From an uncultured Aquimarina sp. (lineage in GTDB: Bacteria; Bacteroidota; Bacteroidia; Flavobacteriales; Flavobacteriaceae), in the NCBI GenBank assembly GCA_947489685.1, contig CANLEM010000008.1, positions 59,675 through 123,674 of the forward strand: a stretch of DNA of 64,000 bases, in the 5' to 3' direction. The notes under the pieces were generated by a model. The model was not told the DNA's origin. It saw nothing but the letters and a program-made list of their open reading frames with translations, and made no database searches. The translations under genes and the position numbers were made by a program. Below, piece after piece: positions 54,313 through 63,379 of this stretch. Numbering within the stretch: position 1 is the first letter of the stretch; the number at the start of each line of letters is the position of its first letter.

Positions 54313-54714
54313 TTATTTCATAATAATAAAAACACCAATTAAGATAACTACTGCTCCCAAAATTTGTTGATGACTTAAGCGTTCGTCGAGAAAAAAATGA
54401 TTGGCTATGACAATAAAAATTAAAGATAATAATGTTATAAAAACTGTAATTGTAGTAGAAACATTTGACAAATGAGGAAATTTAAGCAATGTACTATTAA
54501 TCAGTACAAATGTTAGACGGGCAACCACAGCAGACATCATAGCTAAAATAAATTTCCAATTTACTAATAAGGATAAAATAGTCTCTATTTTAAACAAATT
54601 ACCCGAAATTAATGATCTATCACCTAACAAAACAATAGAAGTTACCGTAGCCAAACAGTAAACAATTATTAAAAATATTACAAGTACTACCATATTTTTC
54701 GTTTTATTGTTCAT
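54313..54714 (-). CDS. EamA/SMR-like small transporter
   Basis: 133 residues from the ATG at 54714, which overlaps the end of the upstream methyltransferase by 11 bases. Four membrane spans; the end FFLDERLSHQQILGAVVILIGVF is the typical EamA/SMR half-repeat. With two glycosyltransferases upstream it could be an ArnE-like flippase for a lipid-linked sugar. Last gene of a four-gene minus-strand operon. Confidence 0.72.
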   Translation of the reverse strand: MNNKTKNMVVLVIFLIIVYCLATVTSIVLLGDRSLISGNLFKIETILSLLVNWKFILAMMSAVVARLTFVLINSTLLKFPHLSNVSTTITVFITLLSLIFIVIANHFFLDERLSHQQILGAVVILIGVFIIMK

Positions 54715-55402
54715 CAAGTTCGCACTCGTATAAGTAATTATCACAGAATCCGTAGGTAAATATGGTTAAGAAATAGTTAATCGTTTTATCAATAAATTTC
54801 ACAAACCAAGAACGGTCTTTGGGCATAAAAACTGGAAAAACTCTATTTATTTTAATCGCATGATTTTTCAACAATACTTTCATATTATTTGTAGAAAAAT
54901 AACAGGTATGATAAGCATTATAAAACTCACGTCCCAATAATGTAAAGGCAAAATTAAGATAAGAGAAAGGGTTTGGTGTAAGTATAATTATTTTTATATC
55001 TGAAGAATAATATTTTCTAAAACTTTCAATCATTAATCCAGGGTTATTTAAATGTTCTATTAAATCAGGGATCACAAGAACCTCGGCCTCTTTTAACACT
55101 TGAAGATCAATCTCAAAAGTTTTAGGATCTTCTACATTACCGTAAACAATATTATCAATAGTATGTGTTTCCTTAAGGTACGTCATTATTTCTGTATTGA
55201 TGTCAACACCAATACAACTCGAACTTGCATCTGACAGAAGTTTATGGAGATATATATTATTTTTTATTTTACTATCTATAATATCTGTGCTATCATCGAT
55301 ACAGCCATAATGCACAATTCTTTTATCTTTTACATAATCGAGTAAGATCTTATGTTTAGTATATAATTTTTTTTCTAAAAAATTAAGTTTTTTCATTTCC
55401 AT
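54704..55402 (-). CDS. Class I SAM-dependent methyltransferase
   Basis: 232 residues. Divergent motif I (KRIVHYGCIDDSTDII) and then CIGVDINTEIM and VLVIPDLIEHLNNPGLMIESF as in UbiG-like enzymes. Part of the glycosyltransferase operon; possibly modifies a glycan or lipid. Confidence 0.8.
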   Translation of the reverse strand: MEMKKLNFLEKKLYTKHKILLDYVKDKRIVHYGCIDDSTDIIDSKIKNNIYLHKLLSDASSSCIGVDINTEIMTYLKETHTIDNIVYGNVEDPKTFEIDLQVLKEAEVLVIPDLIEHLNNPGLMIESFRKYYSSDIKIIILTPNPFSYLNFAFTLLGREFYNAYHTCYFSTNNMKVLLKNHAIKINRVFPVFMPKDRSWFVKFIDKTINYFLTIFTYGFCDNYLYECELDEQ

Positions 55403-55464
55403 AATAATAGTGCTTAAGCTTTACTTAGTTGTTTTTTCATTGCATCATTCACACAAGGTAAATT

Positions 55465-56619
55465 TTAACTTTTTGATATTAAAATTTTTACAAAATTAGA
55501 AGCTAAATAATTCCAATCAAATTTTTCTAATATCCTATTCTTTAAATTTTTGGAAATTAAATTTAAATAAATTGGGTCTGTATTTAATAGTGTAATTGCA
55601 TCTACAATTGCCTCAGAATCTACCGAAGGAATAATTATTCCATGATCACTATCAATAATAACTTCAGAAGTACCACCCTTTGCGGTCGCTACAACACCAC
55701 AACTATTTGCTCCAGCTTCAAGAACAGTAGTTGGCAACCCTTCTGGGTAATTAGATGGATTTACAAAAACATTAGAATACTTAAGTAAATTCATCAAATT
55801 ATCGAATTCCATTTTACCCATCAAAAATACACGTTGTTCTGTATTCGAAAAATCTTCAACGAAATCATACAAAGGCCCTGATCCAGCTAAAAAAAAGTAG
55901 ATACCCTTCTGATTTTGAAGGATTTTCTTTATTGCTTCAATCAAAGTAAGAATCCCTTTTTCTTCTATAAAACGACCTGCATAACTAACAATCAACGCTT
56001 TATCAGGCAACCCGTATTTCTTCTTTATATCGACATCATTTTTAATCATATAATGAGTATCAATACCGTTATATAAAATACCTGAGGCGGATATACTAAA
56101 ATGTTGCAGCCAATTATTACAAGCATTAGACACCCCATAAAACTTTGGCTTGTAACACTTTACAATTAAAGTAATAAAATGTTCATATCTACGCCCAAAG
56201 AAATCCAAAACCTTATTATTAACGGTAAAATGACCGGTACCATGCTCTATTACTATTGCTTTTTTGCTCTTTTTTTTTGCGAGGTAAAGTCCTAATAAAG
56301 AGGTTAAATAAAATCTGGTATTAATTACAAAGTAATCAATATGTGTGTGTTGAATGGCTTTTAGTATCTGAAAATATTTTTTATTTAATCTTAAAATGGG
56401 ATACCTGTCTCCTAATTTTTCAAAAATCGGCAATCGATAAATAGTTATTCCTTCAGATATTTCATGCTCATCAACACCATTAGTATTCGTTGTAATAACG
56501 ATAACATTAAACCCTTGATCAATAAGTTTTTTGGACAACTGAAATGTGTATCGTTCTACCCCTCCAAGGTGAGGATAAAAACAAGCGCTAAAAAAACAAA
56601 TTGTGGGTTTGTGCTTCAT
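55465..56619 (-). CDS. Family 4 glycosyltransferase
   Basis: 384 residues, GT-B fold. N-terminal ACFYPHLGGVERYTFQLSKKL and the C-terminal donor-site block NVFVNPSNYPEGLPTTVLEAGANSCGVVAT, with the E-x7-E pattern of GT4. It begins one base after the GT2 gene ends, so the two are tightly coupled. Confidence 0.92.
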   Translation of the reverse strand: MKHKPTICFFSACFYPHLGGVERYTFQLSKKLIDQGFNVIVITTNTNGVDEHEISEGITIYRLPIFEKLGDRYPILRLNKKYFQILKAIQHTHIDYFVINTRFYLTSLLGLYLAKKKSKKAIVIEHGTGHFTVNNKVLDFFGRRYEHFITLIVKCYKPKFYGVSNACNNWLQHFSISASGILYNGIDTHYMIKNDVDIKKKYGLPDKALIVSYAGRFIEEKGILTLIEAIKKILQNQKGIYFFLAGSGPLYDFVEDFSNTEQRVFLMGKMEFDNLMNLLKYSNVFVNPSNYPEGLPTTVLEAGANSCGVVATAKGGTSEVIIDSDHGIIIPSVDSEAIVDAITLLNTDPIYLNLISKNLKNRILEKFDWNYLASNFVKILISKS

Positions 56620-57495
56620 TTATCTGTTTTTACGTAATGCAGATAACTGTTCAGCAATCAACCCCAATAAAAAGATAATTATCCCAGATAAGATTAATGT
56701 ACTTGCTCCAATACTTATTCCTTTACCATGAATAAAAAAATACACTCCCCATGAGAATCCAAACAAAAGAAAGAACAAAGCGATTGGAAGAAATATTTTT
56801 AAAGGATTAAAAAGTATGATAATATTAATAATTTCCATCACCGTTTCAAAAGCCGTCCTTATACCAATTGTACTTTTTCCTTTTAGCCTCTGTTTTATCT
56901 TTATAGGAACCTCTATTACTAAATGTCTATTGTTAATAAAAGTCAATGTAATTATATCACTGTATGACATGGAATCAGGAGTTAATCTCAAGTATTTTTT
57001 AGCTAGAGATGCGTTATATAATTTCATACCAGAATTTATATCATAAATTGGTACATCCATTAAAAATTTAGCAATGAATCTAATTATATTTTTCCCAATT
57101 CCTCTTAATAATGATGCCGAGACTTCTCCTTTTCGACTTCCAACAATCATATCCGCATCCGTTCTTTCAATCTCTCCAAACAAATTATCAACATCTTCTA
57201 AATAGTGTTGCCCGTCGGCATCTATCGTAATTACATAATCCGTTGTACAATTCTTTATCCCGCTCTTAATCGCTCCTCCGTACCCTTTATTAACCTTATG
57301 AGCGATTACCTTTATAAATGGATTGTTCCTCGCATATTGCTCTAAAATATCTTTTGTTTTATCCTTTGAACCATCATTAACCAAAATAAGAGAATACCCG
57401 TTTTTATCACAATGTGAAATGACTTCAGGAAGAAAAATCTGCAACGATTCTTCTTCATTATATATAGGTATTACAATGGTTAATGTTTTGCTCAT
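56620..57495 (-). CDS. Family 2 glycosyltransferase, polyprenyl-phosphate type
   Basis: 291 residues. GT-A domain with VIPIYNEEESL, then ITIDADGQH (metal-binding DxD) and GMKLYNASLAKKYL; two membrane spans at the C-terminus (FLPIALFFLLFGFSWGVYF, STLILSGIIIFLLGLI). Similar to dolichyl/undecaprenyl-phosphate sugar transferases. It would supply the lipid-sugar donor used by a GT-C enzyme. First gene of the minus operon, divergent from DUF4956. Confidence 0.9.
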   Translation of the reverse strand: MSKTLTIVIPIYNEEESLQIFLPEVISHCDKNGYSLILVNDGSKDKTKDILEQYARNNPFIKVIAHKVNKGYGGAIKSGIKNCTTDYVITIDADGQHYLEDVDNLFGEIERTDADMIVGSRKGEVSASLLRGIGKNIIRFIAKFLMDVPIYDINSGMKLYNASLAKKYLRLTPDSMSYSDIITLTFINNRHLVIEVPIKIKQRLKGKSTIGIRTAFETVMEIINIIILFNPLKIFLPIALFFLLFGFSWGVYFFIHGKGISIGASTLILSGIIIFLLGLIAEQLSALRKNR

Positions 57496-57537
57496 GAGCC
57501 TTACATATCTTTTTAAAAGATAAACATACTAAATTTA

Positions 57538-57605
57538 TACTTAGCATGAATAGTGAAAATAAAAAAGCTGTTTTTTTGTAAAACTTTTTTACCTTGTGCT
57601 AAGTA
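57538..57605. promoter_or_regulatory. Long-spaced inverted repeat in the divergent promoter region
   Basis: TACTTAGCA (57538-57546) and TGCTAAGTA (57597-57605) are perfect 9-bp arms whose centres lie 59 bp apart. Both lie in the 125-bp spacer between the GT2 gene and the DUF4956 gene, one arm 15 bases before its ATG. Confidence 0.55.
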
Positions 57606-57620
57606 AAAAATGTAACTAAA

Positions 57621-58298
57621 ATGAATGATATCGCTAATCAGCTAAACTTTAATTTTGATGAAAATTTCTCAATTATAAATTATATAATTAATATAATTAT
57701 CTGCGGATTATTACTTTTTTTCTTGAAAATCATTTATGTAAGATTCGGAAAAGCAATATCCAATAGAGAACAGTTATCCAAAGTTTTAATTATCGTAGGA
57801 GTAACAACTTTCATCATCATTTCTATTGTAAAATCTTCATTAGCATTGTCCCTAGGTCTTGTTGGAGCTCTTTCTATTGTAAGGTTTAGAACTGCAATAA
57901 AAGAACCCGAAGAACTGGGATATTTCTTTATTGCAATCTCAATCGGATTAGGTTTAGGTGCCAATCAATTACTACCAACATTAATTGGTTTTGTGATATT
58001 AATTACAATAATTATACTTTTAAACAAGAATAAATTAAACAGTGCTTTTTCTCAAAACCTTTTAATACGATTACAGTGTAAAGACGAAGAAAAATCCGCA
58101 ATTACTGAAGAAATTAGTTCTATAATTAAAAATCATGCTAATCAAGTTGAAGTCAAAAGAATCAAATATGCAAACGAAGAAATAAACTTTAATTTTTTGG
58201 TCAATATTTCGTCTATAAATACAATCCAAAATATTAATGATGAATTGACCAAAATAAGCAACTCTATAGACATCACATTTGTTAGTAATGAGATTTAA
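57621..58298 (+). CDS. DUF4956 membrane protein
   Basis: 225 residues: about four membrane spans in the first 130 and a cytosolic C-terminal domain. The family signature LVGALSIVRFRTAIKEPEELGYFFIAIS is intact. DUF4956, CotH and VTC-domain genes are regular neighbours in bacteria, probably acting in phosphate or polymer handling at the membrane, though no activity is established. Confidence 0.9.
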   Translation: MNDIANQLNFNFDENFSIINYIINIIICGLLLFFLKIIYVRFGKAISNREQLSKVLIIVGVTTFIIISIVKSSLALSLGLVGALSIVRFRTAIKEPEELGYFFIAISIGLGLGANQLLPTLIGFVILITIIILLNKNKLNSAFSQNLLIRLQCKDEEKSAITEEISSIIKNHANQVEVKRIKYANEEINFNFLVNISSINTIQNINDELTKISNSIDITFVSNEI

Positions 58299-58329
58299 TT
58301 ACATCTACATTTAAAAAGTTTAACTCTTT

Positions 58330-61300
58330 ATGAAAATCAAAGAAGTTCAAAATAAACGAACCACTTTAATATCACTAGGAATAATAGCCTTTGTGCTATT
58401 ATTATTGAGTTTAACTCTAAAACTAAACAAACCTTACACTACCAAAAACAATGTTTCAAAAGATATCCGTGAATCTGATAAACCTTCAAATGTGATTAAA
58501 GAATATGGTATTTCGAGCATGTTACGGAAAAGGAATAACATAATATATTCTGATGAAGAGTTCGATATCTATTATAGTAACCAAAATGGTAATCCCAAGC
58601 TGTATTATGTTTATAAAGATACGTTATCCAAAAGACAGTTAAACGATAGATTTTTTATCCATATTTACCCAAAAAATAAAGAAGAACTTTTAAAACATCA
58701 ATCATATGGGTTTGTAAATATGGACTTTACTGACAAAAACCCTGTAGAACAAAGTATAGATGGTAAAAAATATTTTGTCTTTCAAAGAATTTTAACCCAT
58801 GAAAAACTGGATCAATTTATTAAAATTAATAATATTGATTTTTTTAATACAGGTCGTTTTGATTTCAAATTAGGAAGGTCCTATCAAATTCTAAATGTAA
58901 AACTGGACAATATACCACAAACTGAGGTTCATGATGCATTTGAAAAACTGACGATTTCTGTTAATCAAAATGATTTTAACAAAATTAAAAAACGTCGAAA
59001 CGAAGCCTTAAAAAGTAAAGTCTTAGCAAAAACAGATGATGATTTTGTGAAATCTCATATCTCATATGGTAATTCTGGAAAAATAAAATCAAAGATAAGA
59101 TTGAAGGGCGATTGGACAGATCACCTTAATGATGAAAAAAAATGGTCTTTTAGGGTAATTCTTGAAGAAGAAAAAACTGTAAAAGGGATGAGTAAATTTT
59201 CGATACAACATCCTAAAGTAAGAAATTATGAATGGGAATGGTTGTTTAATAAAGTTATAAAATCCAACAACTTAATAGGGCTGCGATATAACTTTATTGA
59301 TGTAGATCTTGAAATTAAAGAAAATGACAGTATAAAAAGAATCCCTATGGGAATCATGGGGTTAGAAGAATCTTTTGATAAACGATTAATCGAAAGTAAT
59401 AAAAGACGGGAAGGTATTATTTTGTCTTTTCATGAATCATTTCTTTGGGAAGATCGTAAAAAATCATTCGATTTAGGATTGGATATAAAAACTTGGAATC
59501 AAAAACTTCAAACAGGAGATGAATTACCTATCAAAGTGTTTGATGAAAATAGAATTCTTTCCGATCCTGTTTTATCAAAACAGCTCAATATCGCGCAAGA
59601 TTTATTGAATGGATTAAAAAAAGGAAAACTAAAAATTTCTGATGTATTTGATATTGATAAACTAACAACATTTGTCGCATTATCAAATTTGTTTGGTGCA
59701 CATCATGGATTAATAAATCACAACCTAAGAATATATTTTAATCCGATTACCAATAAATTAGAACCTATTGCTTTTGATTCGCATGGCGGGTATAGGATTG
59801 ACAAAATCGCTAATTATCCTTTTTCAGAAAATGATCCTCTGTATACTGCCAAACTTATAGAAAAACTTGAAATTATAAGTGATCAAGATTTCATAAAAGG
59901 TTTTCTAGACAAATTTAGTAATCAGCTTACTGTAGTCTCATCTAATTTAAACCATGAAATAAAAACAACCGTAAATCTTTCTATACTGGATCACAACAGT
60001 AATTTTATAAAAAAACGAATAAACCCTTCAAATTTAATCATATCCAACATATTAAGTATTGAAGATGCGAAATTACAGATTGGCATAACAAACTTATCTC
60101 GTTTCCCGGTTTCTATTCAAAGTTTGGAACATATCAATGGAAAAAACTTAAGTAAACCATTCTCTTCTCCTAAAACTATTTCTCCAGAAAAACAACTCGT
60201 TGTCACATTTGATTTAAAAAATTCGTTTAATAACGCTTTCGTTTCTAAAAAAAATAAAAAAGGGGGATTTCGTTTTCCAAATGATATCAAAAAAATAAAA
60301 ATCAAGCATAAATTAAATGGGATGTCTTTTTACCGAAAAGGAGCAATAATACCATATGGATCAACCGCCAAAAAACTCACAAAAAATATAGGTATCTACA
60401 AAAAATCAACAACTCCCAATTTTACAAATTTTGATTTTATAAAAGTTAGTAATAACAATGAAATTGTATTCCCAAAAGGAAGTTATCAATTAAATAAAAC
60501 ACTTTTTATTCCCGCAAATTACAAAGTCATTATAAAAAAAGGAGTATCCTTGGATCTAATAGATAATGCATCGATAATATCACACTCACCAATCATAGCA
60601 GAGGGAACCAAAGAAATGCCTATTACAATATTTTCATCAAATAATTCTGGCGCTGGGATTTTTGTAACAAACGGTAAAAAGAAATCAGTACTAAAACATT
60701 GTAATTTCATTAATCTATCTAATCCAAATTCCAATATATGGAATCTTTCTGGTGCAGTTAATTTTCACGAAACAATAGTCGAAATATCAAATGCTACTTT
60801 CAAAAACAATAGATGTGAAGATGGTTTGAATATTATTAGATCTAATTTTACTATTAATCATTCCTCCTTCGAAAACACATTTTCTGATGCTTTTGATGGT
60901 GATTTTGTAAAAGGATCTATTCAAAACACTACATTCTTAAATAATGGAAATGATGGTATTGATATTTCAGGATCTTCAATTTCTATAAACAATATTGAAA
61001 TTAAAAATTCTTCCGACAAAGCTATTAGCGCTGGAGAATCGAGTACTATTACTGGAAATGATATTATAATATCAGGTGGAGAAATAGGAATCGTGAGTAA
61101 AGATCTTTCAAAAATATCTCTTAAAGATGTACAAATTTCTGGCACGAGATTAGGTATATCTTCTTTTCAAAAAAAACCAGAATACGGTAGTGGATCAATT
61201 GATATTTCAAAATTAATCTTAAAAAACAACGAGTTGGATCATTTAATCGAAAATGGCTCTCAACTTCTGGTAGACAATATTTCTGCACAAACAGTGTCGA

Positions 61301-61353
61301 ACAAAGTTATTGATCAAATGTATGGGAAAGAATATGGTAAAAGCAGCAAATAA
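58330..61353 (+). CDS. CotH-like kinase fused to a right-handed parallel beta-helix
   Basis: 1007 residues. One N-terminal membrane span (STSL-like start, then IIAFVLLLLSLTL). About residues 200-520 are CotH-like: LSNLFGAHHGLINHNLRIYFNP and LEPIAFDSHGGYRID. About 770-1000 is a beta-helix with regular ISG, NNT and GNDGIDIS turns (PbH1 repeats). CotH kinases phosphorylate secreted proteins; the helix may bind a glycan or surface polymer. Its 3' end overlaps the VTC gene. Confidence 0.85.
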   Translation: MKIKEVQNKRTTLISLGIIAFVLLLLSLTLKLNKPYTTKNNVSKDIRESDKPSNVIKEYGISSMLRKRNNIIYSDEEFDIYYSNQNGNPKLYYVYKDTLSKRQLNDRFFIHIYPKNKEELLKHQSYGFVNMDFTDKNPVEQSIDGKKYFVFQRILTHEKLDQFIKINNIDFFNTGRFDFKLGRSYQILNVKLDNIPQTEVHDAFEKLTISVNQNDFNKIKKRRNEALKSKVLAKTDDDFVKSHISYGNSGKIKSKIRLKGDWTDHLNDEKKWSFRVILEEEKTVKGMSKFSIQHPKVRNYEWEWLFNKVIKSNNLIGLRYNFIDVDLEIKENDSIKRIPMGIMGLEESFDKRLIESNKRREGIILSFHESFLWEDRKKSFDLGLDIKTWNQKLQTGDELPIKVFDENRILSDPVLSKQLNIAQDLLNGLKKGKLKISDVFDIDKLTTFVALSNLFGAHHGLINHNLRIYFNPITNKLEPIAFDSHGGYRIDKIANYPFSENDPLYTAKLIEKLEIISDQDFIKGFLDKFSNQLTVVSSNLNHEIKTTVNLSILDHNSNFIKKRINPSNLIISNILSIEDAKLQIGITNLSRFPVSIQSLEHINGKNLSKPFSSPKTISPEKQLVVTFDLKNSFNNAFVSKKNKKGGFRFPNDIKKIKIKHKLNGMSFYRKGAIIPYGSTAKKLTKNIGIYKKSTTPNFTNFDFIKVSNNNEIVFPKGSYQLNKTLFIPANYKVIIKKGVSLDLIDNASIISHSPIIAEGTKEMPITIFSSNNSGAGIFVTNGKKKSVLKHCNFINLSNPNSNIWNLSGAVNFHETIVEISNATFKNNRCEDGLNIIRSNFTINHSSFENTFSDAFDGDFVKGSIQNTTFLNNGNDGIDISGSSISINNIEIKNSSDKAISAGESSTITGNDIIISGGEIGIVSKDLSKISLKDVQISGTRLGISSFQKKPEYGSGSIDISKLILKNNELDHLIENGSQLLVDNISAQTVSNKVIDQMYGKEYGKSSK

Positions 61354-62062
61354 TCCTAAGACCAGTTTCCACAACTTGAGATATGAAAGAAAATTCATCT
61401 TTCAAAACATACATCTTGATGATCTTATAGATACTCAAGTCTTTACGAATTCTTTTTGTTTTCAAGAAATCTTCAAAAAAAGAACAATAAACAACATCTA
61501 TTTCGATGATTATAATTATTCATTTTATAAGCAAAACGTATCTGGAGATGGACTACGAAAAAAATATAGATTACGTTGGTACAATGATCTTTTTTCCGAA
61601 ATAAAAAAACCAACCATTGAAATAAAAAAAAAGTTTGGTAATGTTGGTGATAAAATTAGTCATAAAATAATAGATTTTTCGGTTGATTTAGAATCGATAC
61701 CAGTTGATAAAATTAATCCTTATCTAATAAAACATCTTGAAAAAACAAAACAGCACGGGTTAATCTCTAAACTCGAAAGCCTTCATCCAACCTTATATAA
61801 TAGTTATGAAAGAAGGTATTTTTTATCTAACTGTGAGAAATTTAGAATTACCCTGGATTTCAATATGAATTTTTATAATCCAAATACATTCAAAAAAAAT
61901 AATATAATTAAAAATCAAATCGATGAAATCATTTTAGAATTAAAATATAATACTGAACATGATAGCGAAAGTAGAGTTCTCACACAGGAGATTGACTCTA
62001 GATTATCGAAAAACTCTAAATATGTAAGAGGTCTAGATTTCATCAATTATCAGGTTACTTAA
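61322..62062 (+). CDS. VTC-domain polyphosphate polymerase-like protein
   Basis: 246 residues from the ATG at 61322 (61334 is the alternative; the open frame begins at a TTG). The VTC tunnel fold is marked by RYERKFIFQN, NNIYFDDYNYSFYKQ, RKKYRLRWY and PTIEIKKKFG with the basic and acidic tunnel residues. Such domains make polyphosphate from ATP or phosphorylated substrates. It overlaps the CotH gene by 32 bases and ends four bases before the phosphoesterase. Confidence 0.87.
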   Translation: MGKNMVKAANNPKTSFHNLRYERKFIFQNIHLDDLIDTQVFTNSFCFQEIFKKRTINNIYFDDYNYSFYKQNVSGDGLRKKYRLRWYNDLFSEIKKPTIEIKKKFGNVGDKISHKIIDFSVDLESIPVDKINPYLIKHLEKTKQHGLISKLESLHPTLYNSYERRYFLSNCEKFRITLDFNMNFYNPNTFKKNNIIKNQIDEIILELKYNTEHDSESRVLTQEIDSRLSKNSKYVRGLDFINYQVT

Positions 62063-62066
62063 ACCT

Positions 62067-62945
62067 ATGCAAATGAAAAACTTCGTAAAATATCTACTGT
62101 ACTTAGGAGTATCATATTGTGTTTTGTGCTGCGCTTCACTATCCCCCAAAAAAAAACATTCCTCTTCAGAATACATTTATCTATCACATACTAGAACAGG
62201 AACCAATGATCGTATTTTCAAGAAAATATATGATCTAAATTTAGAACTATACGAAATGATCTTATTAGGTGGAGACCTAGGAGTAGACTCTTTTCAAGAC
62301 GACTTTATAAATCATGTAGATTCAATTTTTAATTTAAAAAGTAAAAACACATTATGGAGTGTTGGTAATCATGATGTAACTTCTAACGAAAATTTTAAGA
62401 ATGTTACAGGAAAAAATAAATATCATTTTTACAAAAAAAACAATACCACTTTTATAACATTAGATTCCCAAGATAGCTCAAGTAGTATAATTGGAAAACA
62501 AAAAAAGTTTTTTTTCGATATTCTAAAAAACACTTCATCAAAGAACATAGTAATCATGTCTCATTAATTAATTTTTATGGATCAACATCCTTTCATGGAT
62601 GCACAAATAAATGAAGTCTGTAATGGTCCTAAGGGAAAATGTGATTACTGTCTTGATCAAAACAATTTTCAACATGAAATATATCCCGAAATTTTAAAAG
62701 CAAAGAAAAGGAATAAAAACATTATATGGATTGGAGGTGATTTAGGATACAAAACTTCTAGTTTTGAATTTAAAGATCGAAATGGAATTATTTTTCTTGG
62801 AAATGGTTTTTGGTTTAAAAACGAAAAAAATAAAGTTTTAATTCTTTCTGAAGACAATACAAAAATAGAACATAAATTCATTCCTATTGATTCACTACTA
62901 AAAAATCAAACCAAAAAATATATTGATGATCTATTCAAAAATTAA
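62067..62945 (+). pseudogene. Calcineurin-like metallophosphoesterase with in-frame stop
   Basis: A single TAA at 62565-62567 splits one continuous frame: before it the protein ends NIVIMSH, after it LIFMDQHPFMDAQINE continues in the same frame. Metal motifs lie on both sides: GGDLG (near residue 71), GNHD (near 104), MSH at the break, and another GGDLG in the second part. The expected residue at the stop is probably Gln or Lys, one base away from TAA. The N-terminus is lipoprotein-like (VLCCAS). It is the last gene of the DUF4956-CotH-VTC operon. Loss of function, read-through or a base-call error are all possible. Confidence 0.8.
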
Positions 62946-62986
62946 TATACTCTGATATATAACTCTGAACAAAACACTCGACCAAC

Positions 62987-63018
62987 AAAAAAAGGTCTCA
63001 CTATATGTGAAACCTTTT
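62987..63018 (-). terminator. Hairpin between phosphoesterase and tRNA-Gly
   Basis: AAAAGGT-TCAC stem pairs with GTGA-ACCTTTT with one mismatch and a 5-base loop; T runs on both strands, so it may serve the operon and the tRNA. Confidence 0.65.
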
Positions 63019-63019
63019 G

Positions 63020-63092
63020 AGCGGGAGACCAGGTTCGAACTGGCGACATTCAGCTTGGAAGGCTGACGCTCTACCAACTGAGCTACTCCCGC
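63020..63092 (-). tRNA. tRNA-Gly(TCC)
   Basis: 73 bases on the minus strand fold as a full cloverleaf: acceptor GCGGGAG/CTCCCGC, D arm GCTC/GAGC, anticodon stem TCAGC/GCTGA with loop CTTCCAA (anticodon TCC), T loop TTCGAAC, discriminator T as usual for Gly. CCA is not encoded. Confidence 0.96.
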
Positions 63093-63220
63093 TTTTTGCG
63101 ATCGCAAATGTATTAGATTTCTTTTAAAGAAAAAATTAAAAGCGTACTTAAATTAAAACTATTTAAATTTTAACACCTAGAATTTCAAAACCTCAAAAAA
63201 GCGTGTTTAATCGTTAAAAA

Positions 63221-63250
63221 TTGTATTTTATCGAAAAAAATGTATATTTG
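63221..63250 (+). promoter_or_regulatory. Promoter of the collagen-like gene
   Basis: TTG at 63221, 19 bp, then TATATTTG at 63243-63250: an exact Bacteroidota promoter. It implies a leader of about 120 bases. Confidence 0.65.
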
Positions 63251-63338
63251 TCTTGTGAATTACGTTTTAATCTTTTAACATTTTATATTTATAACACGTT
63301 ATAAAACGTTACAACTAGTAAACACAGACAACTATTAC

Positions 63339-63365
63339 GGTTAAGCCATAATACATGGCTTGACC
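63339..63365 (+). promoter_or_regulatory. Leader hairpin before the collagen-like gene
   Basis: GGTTAAGCCAT / ATGGCTTGACC, an 11-bp stem (one wobble) with a 5-base loop, ending 14 bases before the ATG at 63380. It could hide or expose the ribosome site or stabilise the mRNA. Confidence 0.45.
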
Positions 63366-63379
63366 CTAAATTTATTTAT

